Below, in pieces: positions 42,873 to 52,582 of a stretch of DNA of 64,000 bases. The notes under the pieces were generated by a model. That model had not been told where the DNA came from and searched no databases. It was given only the letters and a program-made list of their open reading frames with translations. How positions within the stretch are numbered: position 1 is the stretch's first letter; the number at the start of each line of letters is the position of its first letter. The stretch covers positions 128,935 through 192,934 of the forward strand of contig NZ_SEWZ01000002.1 in NCBI RefSeq assembly GCF_004307425.1, given 5' to 3'. The translations under genes were made by a program, and so were the position numbers. Origin of the DNA: Aquirufa antheringensis. GTDB taxonomy: Bacteria; Bacteroidota; Bacteroidia; Cytophagales; Spirosomataceae.

Positions 42873-44059
42873 TAACTGAGTTCTTTGCTCTTGATTTTAT
42901 GCAATAAAAACACGGCGACCAGGATTGGAAGCGAGAAAATTAAGAATCGACCTGCCACGGACATGCCGGAATCTGTCAGTAGGCCAAAGACGGTGGGTCC
43001 CAAAATTGCTCCAAAACGGCCCGCCCCCATCGCTAATCCCACCCCCGTCGAACGGATTGCCGCTGGGTAAATGCGTGTTGCGGCTGGATAGAAACTATTA
43101 AATCCGCCTTGCACTAAAAAGCCGATGAAGAAGACCAGTGTCAGGTTTATCACATAATCCAGCTTCACATTTCCATAAAAATTCATCAACACAAAGGCGA
43201 TGATGAAGAAAAGAGTCATCGTTTTCTTGATGCCAATTTGACTAATCGCTAAACCCATCACAAAAACGCCTGTAAAGGCCCCAAAATTCAAGGTCATCCC
43301 CACGTAGGTGGCGAGTTCGAAGGGCATGCCGGATTGTTTGGCGAGCGTAGGTACCCAGCTGATCAAAGTGTATAAAGTCAAAAAGCCGAAGAAAATGGCC
43401 GTCCAAAGTAAGAGCGTGGAGGTTCTGTATTCTGGAGTAAAGAGTTCTTTTATCTTCGTCTTACTGTGTTTCGATTCCGGCACGAATCCCGGGGATTCTG
43501 GCAGGAAGAAATAGACTAAGAGTAAAAGTGCAAACGAGAATGCACTCGCGATCAAAAAGGTCGCGCGCCAGCCTAAAAGCGGAAACACCCAGGCCACCAC
43601 AAATCCAGTCAAAATCGCTCCCAAAGGCCAACCTCCTTGCACAATCCCCACATTGAAATCGCGGGTTTTATCGGTGGAAAACTCAGAGGCAACCGTGGCT
43701 AAATTAGGAAGAATCCCGCCGATGCCTAGACCGGTGATGAATCTGAAAATCAGCAATGCATTTAATGATGGAGCAAAATAAACGAGTAACATGCCCACAC
43801 TAATTAATAACAAGGAGCCTAAAAACACCTTACGCCTTCCCCACTGATCCCCCAAAGGTGCAATCAAGAAACAGCCCGCCGTCATACCCGCTAATCCAGC
43901 TGAAAAAACGTAACCTAGCTGCGCATTGTTCAATCCCCATTCTTTCATGATGTGCTCGCCAGCAAAGGAGACAAGCAAAACGTCTATTCCGTCGTTGAAA
44001 TTGAGCAAAAAGCAGAGGGAGACTACGCCTATTTGGAGCCAGGACATCGAGTTTTTCAT
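42872..44059 (-). CDS. MFS transporter, aromatic/sugar-acid symporter type
   Basis: Major facilitator of 395 aa with 12 predicted membrane segments. DGIDVLLVSFAGEHI in helix 1 and GDQWGRRKVFLG after helix 2, and RFITGLGIGGILPNL in helix 4, resemble the aromatic acid:H+ symporter group and related sugar-acid carriers. Last gene of an operon with a zinc dehydrogenase (4-nt overlap) and a VOC protein, which suggests import of a polyol, sugar acid or aromatic acid oxidised by the dehydrogenase. Confidence 0.82.
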   Translation of the reverse strand: MKNSMSWLQIGVVSLCFLLNFNDGIDVLLVSFAGEHIMKEWGLNNAQLGYVFSAGLAGMTAGCFLIAPLGDQWGRRKVFLGSLLLISVGMLLVYFAPSLNALLIFRFITGLGIGGILPNLATVASEFSTDKTRDFNVGIVQGGWPLGAILTGFVVAWVFPLLGWRATFLIASAFSFALLLLVYFFLPESPGFVPESKHSKTKIKELFTPEYRTSTLLLWTAIFFGFLTLYTLISWVPTLAKQSGMPFELATYVGMTLNFGAFTGVFVMGLAISQIGIKKTMTLFFIIAFVLMNFYGNVKLDYVINLTLVFFIGFLVQGGFNSFYPAATRIYPAAIRSTGVGLAMGAGRFGAILGPTVFGLLTDSGMSVAGRFLIFSLPILVAVFLLHKIKSKELS

Positions 44060-45024
44060 ACGATTTGAACGACTATTTTTCCCGGATGTCCATCCGTGGC
44101 CAGTTGTAAACCGGCCTGAACTTCCGCTAAAGGGATGTATTTTGAAATGATTTTATGCGGTTGAATTTTTCCGTCTTTGATCAGCTGAATCACAGACTTG
44201 AAATCTTCTGGATGATCGTAAATTAAAGATCCTTGGATCGAAATGCCTCGGCGAACTAAATCCAAGGGGGTAAAGCTAGCCTGCTTTTCGGATAAGCCTA
44301 AGAGAATCACACTGGCACCTCGCGGAGCATCAGCAATAAGCTGTGTAGTAGCAGCCGCTGAACCCGTACATTCGAAAATCACACGAATGTCTTGCGCTTT
44401 CCAATCACCGTTTAGGGCCCCGAATTCATATGCTTTCTCCTGCAAAACGGGATTCAAATCATTCGCGAAGACGTGTAAACCTTGCTCTACCGCGAGATGT
44501 GTAATTAACATTCCAATGGCTCCAAGGCCTAGGACGTAGATGGCATCGCCTTTCGTGAGCGACGCTTTTTTTAATGCATTGTAAGCAACAGCCGTGGGTT
44601 CGATGGTCACAGCATCTTTCGAGGTAATAGAGTCTGGCAGTTTGTGAGCGAAATCTGCCGGAATCAGCACGTATTCCGCGAAACAACCGGGGGCGTTTAG
44701 ACCGATGGTGCGTTTATTCGGGCATACCGTAGCTTGTCCGCGGGCGCAATAGCTACATTCTCCGCAAGGCGCATTAGGGTCTATGACGACTCTTTCGCCT
44801 AGTTCGCGATTCACGCCCTCACCTAGCGCGTCGATGTAGCCCCAGCCCTCATGGCCGATGATGGTGGGTTCAGGCAACGGACGATGGCCCCCAAAATAAT
44901 GTATATCCGATCCGCAAATGCCCACTTCCTGCAAGCGAATACGCAGCTGGCCGGGACCTGGATTTGGGATAGGATGATCGCCTAGTTCGATTTGCAAAGG
45001 TTTTACGAGAACGGCCGCTTTCAT
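44056..45024 (-). CDS. Zinc-dependent alcohol/polyol dehydrogenase
   Basis: Medium-chain dehydrogenase of 322 aa. Catalytic zinc ligands Cys37 (GICGSDIH), His58 and Glu59 (IGHEGWG); structural zinc Cys87, Cys90, Cys93 and Cys101 (CGECSYCARGQATVC). The Rossmann motif VLGLGAIGML lies near residue 165. The GICGSDIHYFG start is closest to sorbitol/threonine-dehydrogenase-type enzymes. It overlaps the MFS gene by 4 nt and the VOC stop by 1 nt (TAATG). Substrate unknown. Confidence 0.88.
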   Translation of the reverse strand: MKAAVLVKPLQIELGDHPIPNPGPGQLRIRLQEVGICGSDIHYFGGHRPLPEPTIIGHEGWGYIDALGEGVNRELGERVVIDPNAPCGECSYCARGQATVCPNKRTIGLNAPGCFAEYVLIPADFAHKLPDSITSKDAVTIEPTAVAYNALKKASLTKGDAIYVLGLGAIGMLITHLAVEQGLHVFANDLNPVLQEKAYEFGALNGDWKAQDIRVIFECTGSAAATTQLIADAPRGASVILLGLSEKQASFTPLDLVRRGISIQGSLIYDHPEDFKSVIQLIKDGKIQPHKIISKYIPLAEVQAGLQLATDGHPGKIVVQIV

Positions 45025-45437
45025 TACAGGATCTGATTGAATTCGATGATCTCGCCGTTCGGGCCTTTGACATTAAAAAAGCGTGTGCCGTTTTTCCAAA
45101 AAGCTAAAAAAGTGGGCTCTTTCTCGATAATATCAAATCCTGCCTTCTTCAAGGCTTCGAACGCGTAATCTACATCCTCTACGTCGATCGCGAAATGGTC
45201 GATGTGACCGACTTTGCGTTGTTTGATTTCGGCTAATTGCTTTTCCGGCATTTGGTATAACTCCACGATCACCTCCTGATTTTTCATCATCACGCACGTC
45301 CCAAAACCACCGTCAAACTCAAAGGGCGATTCCATCACGTTCTCGAAACCGAGGCGTTCGTAGAAGGGAATGGAAATTTCCATGTTATGCACGGGAATCC
45401 CGATGTGTTGGATTTTTTGGATAAAGTTGATTTTCAT
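45024..45437 (-). CDS. VOC-family (glyoxalase-like) protein
   Basis: Vicinal-oxygen-chelate protein of 137 aa with two beta-alpha-beta-beta-beta halves: IQHIGIPVHNMEISIPFYERLGF, then HIDHFAIDVEDVDYAFEALKKAGF and the terminal GPNGEIIEFNQ. The expected metal ligands are the His in QHIGIPV, the Glu in VIVELYQ, the His in IDHFAI and the Glu in IIEFNQ. The frame is open upstream to 45662, but MKINFIQK at 45437 is the natural start. First gene of the VOC-dehydrogenase-MFS operon. Confidence 0.85.
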   Translation of the reverse strand: MKINFIQKIQHIGIPVHNMEISIPFYERLGFENVMESPFEFDGGFGTCVMMKNQEVIVELYQMPEKQLAEIKQRKVGHIDHFAIDVEDVDYAFEALKKAGFDIIEKEPTFLAFWKNGTRFFNVKGPNGEIIEFNQIL

Positions 45438-45519
45438 AGCTTTTGGTATTTGTTGCAAAATACTAAATTTTGAAAACTTAACACTGTTAATTAACTTTAC
45501 GGTGTAATTTTTCAAAAAA

Positions 45520-46137
45520 ATGGGAATAGTCGCGAGAAAAGAGAAACAAAAACAGGAGATTCGATCCTTGATTCTAGAAGAATCGATGAAATTGTTCGTG
45601 GAAGAGGGCTTCAGCAAAGTGTCCGTCCGGAAGATTGCTGAACGCATACAATATAGCCCCACGACGCTATATCTGTATTTTAAGGATAAAAACGAGATCT
45701 TATTTTACTGCTGCGAGTCAGGATTTAAGAAGATGTTGGAGCAAAATATCGCTTTGGCCTTAATCAGCGATCCTATCGAACGCTTGCACCAGATGGGTGT
45801 GAATTACCTGAATTTTGGCCTAGAATATCCGGAATATTATGATTTGATGTTCATTCAGGAGGCCCCCATGTCCGCCTTAATCGATATGGGCGCAGGTTGG
45901 TCGAGTGGCGATCAGGCGCTAGAGGCCTTGAAAATGATCGTACAAGATGCGATGGACAAAGGATTAGTAGTCCCTGCCAAAGTGGAAACGGTGGCGATGG
46001 CGGTTTGGAGTATGGTGCACGGCCTGGTTTCCCTCGCGATTCGCCAGCGATTAGACAAATTAGTGCCAGCGGAGGACGTGGAAAAGACGATGCACGAGTC
46101 GCTGGATTGGTTATTGAAAACGATGAAAAAAGCCTAA
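45520..46137 (+). CDS. TetR/AcrR-family regulator
   Basis: Repressor of 205 aa with an N-terminal helix-turn-helix (about residues 14-60: LILEESMKLFVEEGFSKVSVRKIAERI, then SPTTLYLYFKDKNEIL) and a ligand-binding C-terminal domain. It starts 1 nt upstream of the TolC gene's operon (stop 46137, next ATG 46139), so it most likely controls the efflux system encoded downstream. Confidence 0.92.
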   Translation: MGIVARKEKQKQEIRSLILEESMKLFVEEGFSKVSVRKIAERIQYSPTTLYLYFKDKNEILFYCCESGFKKMLEQNIALALISDPIERLHQMGVNYLNFGLEYPEYYDLMFIQEAPMSALIDMGAGWSSGDQALEALKMIVQDAMDKGLVVPAKVETVAMAVWSMVHGLVSLAIRQRLDKLVPAEDVEKTMHESLDWLLKTMKKA

Positions 46138-46138
46138 C

Positions 46139-47461
46139 ATGAAATATTTATTACTCCTTTTTGCCCTGCCTGTTTTTGGCCAAAAGTCCGTCCTCGACGA
46201 ATATGTTGCTACGGCCTTTCAACAAAACATCACGCTGCAACAGAAATCCATCCAGGTGGAAAAGGCGATGATCGCCCTGAAAACAGCCCAAAGCCTCTAC
46301 CAACCCAGCGTCGCCTTCCAAGGTGGCTACCAAAGTGGTGAGGGTGGTCGTAGCATCGCTTTCCCGGTGGGAGATTTATTGAATCCGGTGTATTCCACGC
46401 TGAATGCGTTGACGAAAAGCACAGCCTTTCCACAGATTGCGAACGTGGAGACGAATTTCTTTCCCCGCGACTTCTACGATGTGAAAGTGCAAACGACGAT
46501 GCCATTGTATAACAAGGACATCAGCTACAACAAGCAAATCCAAGAGCAATCCCTCAGCCTGCAACGCGAAGACGTTTCGCTGTACAAGCGCGAGTTAGTC
46601 AAGCAAATCAAGACGGCTTATTATAACTATTTGCTCAGCTTAGGTTTAGTGAAAGTCTACGAAAACAGCCTCAATCTAGCGCTAGAAGGCAAGAAAGTGA
46701 ACGAAAAGCTGTTAGCAAACGGCAAAGGTTTACCCGCCTATTTATTGCGTTCAGACAGTGAAATCGCCACGATTCAAGCACAAATCGCGGATGCAGTGAA
46801 ACAAAATCAGACAGCACAATACTATTTCAATTTCTTATTGAACCGCGAATTGCGCGCTGAAATTCGCATCGATTTTGAAGTCGAAAAAGCGGTGGCCGGA
46901 GTCTACTCGGTTGTTCCCGGCGTTCGTGAGGAATTAACCTTACTTTCTAAATCGATCAACATCCAAGAGACGGTTTTGAAGATGAATGAGTCCTTTTACC
47001 TGCCTAAGTTAAATGGTTTCGTGAACCTGGGATCGCAGGCTACGTTAAATAACATCAGCTCGAAGAGTGGCTACTATTTCTTTGGCCTACAAATGGACAT
47101 TCCCATTTTTTCGGGGAAGCGAAACCTATACAAGGTAAAACAGACGCAATTAGATATCGCCTCCGCGAAAAATGCGTTGGATTTGAGCACAAAGCAATTT
47201 AATATGGCTACCGAAATCGCCCAAAAGAACGTACAATCTTCGATCGTTAGCTTTCAGGCCTCCACGAAATCCTACGAGGCGGCCTCCGCTTATTTACGCC
47301 TCATCGAAAAGGGCTATAAAGAGGGCGTGAGCACCTATTTAGAAACGGTGGACGCCAGAAATCAATGGATGAACGCCCAAATCAACTACCAATTAAAACA
47401 ATTCAACGTATTAATCGCCGCTGCCGCCTACGAGCGCGAAGCTGCCAGCTACCCACTCTAA
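46139..47461 (+). CDS. TolC-family outer-membrane efflux protein
   Basis: Outer-membrane factor of 440 aa with signal peptide (MKYLLLLFALPVFG) and long alpha-helical hairpins with the internal duplication typical of TolC (KALMALKTAQSLYQPSVAFQ-like first half; KGYKEGVSTYLETVDARNQWMNAQINY near the C-terminus). Its stop TAA overlaps the next ATG (TAATG). Second gene of the TetR-RND operon. Confidence 0.9.
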   Translation: MKYLLLLFALPVFGQKSVLDEYVATAFQQNITLQQKSIQVEKAMIALKTAQSLYQPSVAFQGGYQSGEGGRSIAFPVGDLLNPVYSTLNALTKSTAFPQIANVETNFFPRDFYDVKVQTTMPLYNKDISYNKQIQEQSLSLQREDVSLYKRELVKQIKTAYYNYLLSLGLVKVYENSLNLALEGKKVNEKLLANGKGLPAYLLRSDSEIATIQAQIADAVKQNQTAQYYFNFLLNRELRAEIRIDFEVEKAVAGVYSVVPGVREELTLLSKSINIQETVLKMNESFYLPKLNGFVNLGSQATLNNISSKSGYYFFGLQMDIPIFSGKRNLYKVKQTQLDIASAKNALDLSTKQFNMATEIAQKNVQSSIVSFQASTKSYEAASAYLRLIEKGYKEGVSTYLETVDARNQWMNAQINYQLKQFNVLIAAAAYEREAASYPL

Positions 47462-48504
47462 TGAAAAAGATCTGCCTACTTATTTCCCTTATCGCGGTAT
47501 TCTCCGCTTGTTCTTCGAAGAAGAAGGAAGCCGCGGCTACCACAGCCAGCGAAGTCATCCCGGTTTCCGTGATTTCCTTGCAACAAGAAACCATCACCCG
47601 CCCCATCCAGGCTTCTGGCGTCTTCACGACCGAAGATGAGACCTATTTAGGTTTCAAAATAGGCGGCGTGATTCAGCACGTATTCGTAAAAGAAGGCGAT
47701 GCCGTGAAAGCGGGTCAATTATTGGCCAGCCTAAACCTGACCGAAATCAAGGCGCAGGTGCAACAAGCGCAAATTATGTTAGAAAAAGCACAACGCGATC
47801 ACGCGAGAGCGAAGAACTTGTACCGCGATAGCGTGGCGACTTTGGAGCAATTTCAAAATGCCAAAACCGGCCTAGAGATCGCACAGCAGGCCTATAATGC
47901 GGGTGCGTTTAACCAAAGCTATGCTGAAATCAGAGCCGTAAAATCCGGTTTCGTATTGAAGAAATTAGCCAACGATGGCCAGGTCGTGGGACCCGGAACT
48001 CCGGTCGTTTTGTTGAATGGAGCAAACAAAGGAAATTGGGTGTTAAAAGTGGGTTTGATCGATCGTGATTGGGCGGCGACGCAGGCAGGAGATCCAGCGG
48101 AGATTACGCTGGATGCGGCTGACGGGAAGACTTTTAACGCGTCCGTTTTAGCCAAATCCGAGGGAGTCGATCCGGTGACGGGAACGCTTTGGGTGAGTTT
48201 GCGCATCAGTGGTACGCCGACAGCGCAGCTGGCGGCGGGGCTTTTTGGGAAAGCGAAAATTCGTCCGCGGAAACAGATTAAATCCTGGGTGATTCCATAC
48301 GATGCGATTTTGGATGGAAATGCGACGGAGGGTTATGTGTTCATCACAAAAGACGGTAAAACGGCGGAGAAAGTGAAGATTCAGATCTCGAGTATTGACC
48401 ACGGGAAGGTATTTGTTTCTGCAGGTTTGGAAGAAGCAAAATCACTCATCACCAGCGGAAATGCCTATTTAGACGCAGGTTCAGCCATTAAAATCGTCCG
48501 CTAA
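47461..48504 (+). CDS. RND efflux periplasmic adaptor (membrane fusion lipoprotein)
   Basis: HlyD/AcrA-like adaptor of 347 aa with a lipoprotein signal (LISLIAVFSAC, Cys17). Barrel-sandwich (lipoyl-like) halves are GFKIGGVIQHVFVKEGDAVKAGQLLASL and the later IRAVKSGFVLKKLANDGQVVGPG, with an alpha-hairpin between. Start at 47461 is chosen over a longer frame because it gives the lipobox. It links TolC and the RND pump. Confidence 0.92.
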   Translation: MKKICLLISLIAVFSACSSKKKEAAATTASEVIPVSVISLQQETITRPIQASGVFTTEDETYLGFKIGGVIQHVFVKEGDAVKAGQLLASLNLTEIKAQVQQAQIMLEKAQRDHARAKNLYRDSVATLEQFQNAKTGLEIAQQAYNAGAFNQSYAEIRAVKSGFVLKKLANDGQVVGPGTPVVLLNGANKGNWVLKVGLIDRDWAATQAGDPAEITLDAADGKTFNASVLAKSEGVDPVTGTLWVSLRISGTPTAQLAAGLFGKAKIRPRKQIKSWVIPYDAILDGNATEGYVFITKDGKTAEKVKIQISSIDHGKVFVSAGLEEAKSLITSGNAYLDAGSAIKIVR

Positions 48505-48506
48505 TT

Positions 48507-51500
48507 ATGAAGATAGCTAACTACGCGGTAAAGAATTACCAATTTACGCTCACGATGTTTTTAATGGTCGTGGTCGTGGGGATTGTCACGATTATGACAA
48601 TGCCCCGGGCGGAAGATCCGGACATGAATGCCCCTCAATTCCCTATTATCGCTGTTTATCCGGGTACAAGTCCGGATGACATGGAGGAACTAGTGGTGAA
48701 GCCGGTCGAGAAAAGATTGTACGAACTGGAGAACGTGCGCAAGATCAACACGACGATTAGTGATGGTCTAGCGGTGTTTGCAGTCTATTATAAATACGGC
48801 GTAAACGTAGACGAGAAATATTCAGAAATCGTCCGCGAATTGAATAGTCTCAAAGGGGAATTACCTAAAGAGGTCATCAAACTTGAGGCTCAAAAAGCCA
48901 CTCCATCCGGCACGAACGTGTTGCAGATGGCGCTGATTTCGAACAATGCATCTCTAGACCAACTGAAAATCACGGCTGAACGTCTTCAAGAGGATCTGGA
49001 GAAAGTCACTGCCTTGAAGAAAGTGACGATTTCTGGCTTGCCAGAATCGCAGGTGAAGATCGATTTGAACATCGAAAAGATGGCGCAGATGCAGGTATCG
49101 CCAGACCGCGTGTTGCAAGCAATCCAAAGCGAAATCGCGAACATTCCCGGCGGAAGTATCGTGGAAAATTCGAAGTCTTTTAATATCCTCACATCAGGGA
49201 ATTACCAGAACATCGACGAGATCAAAAATACGATCGTCTTCTCGTATCAAGGGAAAAACGTACTGTTAACGGATGTGGCCAAAGTCTATTTCGACTACGC
49301 CCCCGAAAATCACATCACGCGCTTGAACCAGAACCGCTGTCTTTTCGTGACCGCCGCCCAAAAATCCGGCGAAAACATCGCGAAAACCCAGGCCGCTTAC
49401 GAACCGGTGATCGCCCAATTCAAGAAGACTTTGCCGAAGAACATCGACTTAGTCGTGAATTTCGACCAAGCCGAAAACGTCAATACCCGCCTTAGCGGCC
49501 TATTGAAGGACTTTATCATCGCCATTTTATTAGTGGCATTAACTTTATTGCCGCTCGGCTTACGCGCCGCTTCCATCGTGATGATTTCGATCCCGCTATC
49601 CTTAGCGATCGGAATTATCCTCTTGAACATCATGGGCTACAGCCTTAACCAGCTGAGTATCGTGGGTTTAGTGGTCGCTTTAGGTCTTTTAGTAGATGAC
49701 AGTATCGTGGTGGTGGAGAATATTGAGCGCTGGATGCGCGAGGGACATAGCCGTTTGGACGCGACCTTAAAGGCGACGAATCAGATCGGGATGGCTGTTT
49801 TAGGTTGCACGGTGACCTTGATTATTGCCTTTTTGCCTTTGGTCTTTTTACCAGAAGCGTCTGGCGAATTCATCCGCAGTCTTCCGATGGCGGTGATTTT
49901 CTGTATCGTTGCTTCCTTAGTCGTGTCTTTAACGGTAGTACCGTTTTTATCAAGCCGTATCCTGAAATCCCACCAGGGAAATCCAGAGGGAAATTTATTC
50001 ATGCGGGTGTTGAAAAAGCTGATCTCGGGGTCTTATTCCCGTTTGTTAGATTGGGCTATTATTCGCCCTAAAACGACTTTGCTGATCGCCCTTGTCATCT
50101 TTGCGGCTTCGTTGCGACTCTTCCCTGTCGTAGGATTTAGTCTTTTTCCGGCGTCTGAAAAACCGCAGTTTATGGTTAATATTTTCAGTCCTTTGCAGTC
50201 GAATATGGCCTACACGGATTCGGTTTCCAAACTGATCGAAAGCGATCTGCGCAAGCTGCCCGAGGTGAAATATGTCTCTGCAAACGTGGGCAAAGGAAAT
50301 CCACGTATCTATTATAATGCGATTCCGCTGAATGACAGAACTGATTACGGCAACTTGTTCGTCCAATTACAGGATGACCTGGGTGCAGACGAGAAAATCA
50401 ACCTCATCGAAAAATTGCGCACGAAATACACGAACTATCCAGCAGCGACCATCGAAGTGAAAAACTTCGAGCAAGGCCCGCCGGTGGTGGCCCCTGTGGA
50501 GGTGCGTATTTTAGGGGATAACGTAGATACGCTACGCCAAATCGCCAGCCGCGTCGAAACGATGCTGAAGAATACGAAAGGCACGATATACGTGAAGAAC
50601 CCGTTGAAAAACCTGAAATCGGACATCAAATTCGATATCAACAAGGAAAAAGCCAGCATGCTAGGCATCCCAACGGTCAGCATCGACCGGATGATTCGCT
50701 TGGTGGTGGCCGGTTTTGATTTGGGCAAAATGACGGACAAAGAAGGCAAGGAATATGCGATTGTGGTTTCGAAGCCACATCCAAAACACCCGAGTCTGGA
50801 AGTATTCGATAACCTATATGTGAATAACGTGCAAGGAACTGCGATTCCTTTGAGCCAGGTGGCTTCGGTCAGATTGCAAACGTCGCCTGTGAGCATTAGT
50901 CACTTGAATAAGAATCGTTTGGTGTCAGTGAGTTCATTTGTGGAGAAAGGATTTTTGAACAACGAGGTGATCGCGGAGACTGAGAAAAACCTGGAGAAGA
51001 TGGCACTTCCAGCCGGATATCATTTCGAGATGGGTGGAGAAGTAGAGAGCGCGAACGAGAGTTTCAGTGGTTTTGGGACGATCATTTTAGTGACTATTTT
51101 CTTCTTTATCGCGGTATTAATTCTCGAGTTTGGAACGTTCAAGAGTACCTTAATTGTACTTTCCGTGATTCCATTAGGGATCGTGGGGGCACTTTTAGCA
51201 CTATGGTTTACCGGAACGCCGCTTTCCTTTGTGGCGACGGTGGGACTGATTGCGCTCGCGGGTATAGAGGTGAAAAATACGATCTTGTTGGTGGATTTCA
51301 CAAACCAGCTACGCGCAGAGGGCATGCCGATGGAACAAGCCATCCGCGAGGCCGGCGAAGTTCGCTTTTTACCGATAATTTTAACAACTTTGACAGCGAT
51401 AGGGGGCCTTATCCCCATCGCGATATCCACAAATCCCCTTATTTCACCGCTTGCGATCGTGATGATCGGTGGACTGATTAGCTCCACCCTCCTATCCCGC

Positions 51501-51545
51501 ATCGTGACCCCGGTAGTTTACAAATTAATCCCTCCAGCGATATGA
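48507..51545 (+). CDS. RND-family efflux transporter (AcrB-like)
   Basis: Inner-membrane proton-driven pump of 1012 aa, with 12 membrane segments and two large periplasmic loops. Signature GLVVALGLLVDDSIVVVENIERWM (about residues 388-411), holding the proton-relay Asp pair, and the second-half equivalent LIALAGIEVKNTILLVDFTNQLR are present. It resembles AcrB/MexB-type drug pumps of the HAE1 group. Cognate TetR, TolC and adaptor genes lie directly upstream. Confidence 0.95.
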   Translation: MKIANYAVKNYQFTLTMFLMVVVVGIVTIMTMPRAEDPDMNAPQFPIIAVYPGTSPDDMEELVVKPVEKRLYELENVRKINTTISDGLAVFAVYYKYGVNVDEKYSEIVRELNSLKGELPKEVIKLEAQKATPSGTNVLQMALISNNASLDQLKITAERLQEDLEKVTALKKVTISGLPESQVKIDLNIEKMAQMQVSPDRVLQAIQSEIANIPGGSIVENSKSFNILTSGNYQNIDEIKNTIVFSYQGKNVLLTDVAKVYFDYAPENHITRLNQNRCLFVTAAQKSGENIAKTQAAYEPVIAQFKKTLPKNIDLVVNFDQAENVNTRLSGLLKDFIIAILLVALTLLPLGLRAASIVMISIPLSLAIGIILLNIMGYSLNQLSIVGLVVALGLLVDDSIVVVENIERWMREGHSRLDATLKATNQIGMAVLGCTVTLIIAFLPLVFLPEASGEFIRSLPMAVIFCIVASLVVSLTVVPFLSSRILKSHQGNPEGNLFMRVLKKLISGSYSRLLDWAIIRPKTTLLIALVIFAASLRLFPVVGFSLFPASEKPQFMVNIFSPLQSNMAYTDSVSKLIESDLRKLPEVKYVSANVGKGNPRIYYNAIPLNDRTDYGNLFVQLQDDLGADEKINLIEKLRTKYTNYPAATIEVKNFEQGPPVVAPVEVRILGDNVDTLRQIASRVETMLKNTKGTIYVKNPLKNLKSDIKFDINKEKASMLGIPTVSIDRMIRLVVAGFDLGKMTDKEGKEYAIVVSKPHPKHPSLEVFDNLYVNNVQGTAIPLSQVASVRLQTSPVSISHLNKNRLVSVSSFVEKGFLNNEVIAETEKNLEKMALPAGYHFEMGGEVESANESFSGFGTIILVTIFFFIAVLILEFGTFKSTLIVLSVIPLGIVGALLALWFTGTPLSFVATVGLIALAGIEVKNTILLVDFTNQLRAEGMPMEQAIREAGEVRFLPIILTTLTAIGGLIPIAISTNPLISPLAIVMIGGLISSTLLSRIVTPVVYKLIPPAI

Positions 51546-52582
51546 CTTTGAGCACGATTTTACTGCTTCCGCAACTGATTATTGGTTCGTATACGTCCAA
51601 AGGCAACCCCGGCATCGAGGTGTTCAATTGGGATGCGAAGACAGGTAAAGCTTCCAAAAGCTATACGTTAAACTCTCCTGCGGCGTCCTACCAGGCTATT
51701 TCAGGGGATTACCTATTCTCCGTTTCGGAAGAAGGCGACGGCAAAGCAAGTGTCTCGTCTTTCCAAAGACGCAATGGAAAATACGAGGCCATCAACACGG
51801 AATTAAGTCGTGGTGATCACCCCTGTTTCATCCTGTACCGCGAAAAATCACAAACGGTTTATACCGCGAATTATTCGGGCGGAAGTGTGAGCGTTTTCCA
51901 AACAGTGGCCGGGAGACTGAACCCTCTCTCCCAATACATCGCCTACTCAGGTTCCAGTATAAACAAGGACCGCCAAAACAGTGCCCACGCTCACATGGTA
52001 GCTCTTTCTCCTGATCAAAATACGTTATTTGTGACGGATTTAGGCTCGGATAAGATGTATGCACACCGCATTTTGGCAAACGGACTTTTAGCAGAAAGTC
52101 CCCAAGAAATAAACATCACCCCAGGCAACGGCCCACGCCACATTCGTTTCAATGCGAAAGGCGATCGCGCTTATTTATTGAATGAATTGAGTTCGGATGT
52201 GGATGTCTTCGCCGTGAAAGGTTCGCAATTGAATAAAATTCAAAGCATCCCAGCTGATACTTCTGCCGCTAAAGTAAAAGGCTCCGCGGACATCCATATT
52301 TCGCCGAACGGAAAATGGTTGATGGCCTCTAACCGCATCTCTAGCAATCAAGTCGTGGTATTTAAGATCGAAGCAGATGGAAAATTAACCCGGGTATTCC
52401 ATCAAAACGTGGCCAAAATCCCCCGCAACTTCACCTTCGATCCTTCGGGCAAATTTGTGTTAGTCGCGAGTCAAGAAGAAGACCGCGTGCAGGTGTTTCA
52501 CTTCGACGACAAAACTGGATCACTAAAAGACAGCCACCAAGATATTTTGGTCAAATCACCCGTTAGCTTGCTAATTCGCTAA
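51542..52582 (+). CDS. Lactonase-family beta-propeller protein (YbhE-like)
   Basis: Seven-bladed propeller of 346 aa of the 6-phosphogluconolactonase (Pgl/YbhE) type: IIGSYTSKGNPGIEVFNWD at the start, DHPCFILYREKSQTVYTANYSGGSVSVF, the signature HAHMVALSPDQNTLFVTDLGSDK and RHIRFNAKGDRAYLLNELSSDV. It overlaps the RND stop by 4 nt, so it is the tail of the efflux operon, an unusual partner. A short hydrophobic N-terminus may export it. Its 3' end overlaps the convergent aminotransferase gene by 20 nt. Confidence 0.88.
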   Translation: MTLSTILLLPQLIIGSYTSKGNPGIEVFNWDAKTGKASKSYTLNSPAASYQAISGDYLFSVSEEGDGKASVSSFQRRNGKYEAINTELSRGDHPCFILYREKSQTVYTANYSGGSVSVFQTVAGRLNPLSQYIAYSGSSINKDRQNSAHAHMVALSPDQNTLFVTDLGSDKMYAHRILANGLLAESPQEINITPGNGPRHIRFNAKGDRAYLLNELSSDVDVFAVKGSQLNKIQSIPADTSAAKVKGSADIHISPNGKWLMASNRISSNQVVVFKIEADGKLTRVFHQNVAKIPRNFTFDPSGKFVLVASQEEDRVQVFHFDDKTGSLKDSHQDILVKSPVSLLIR

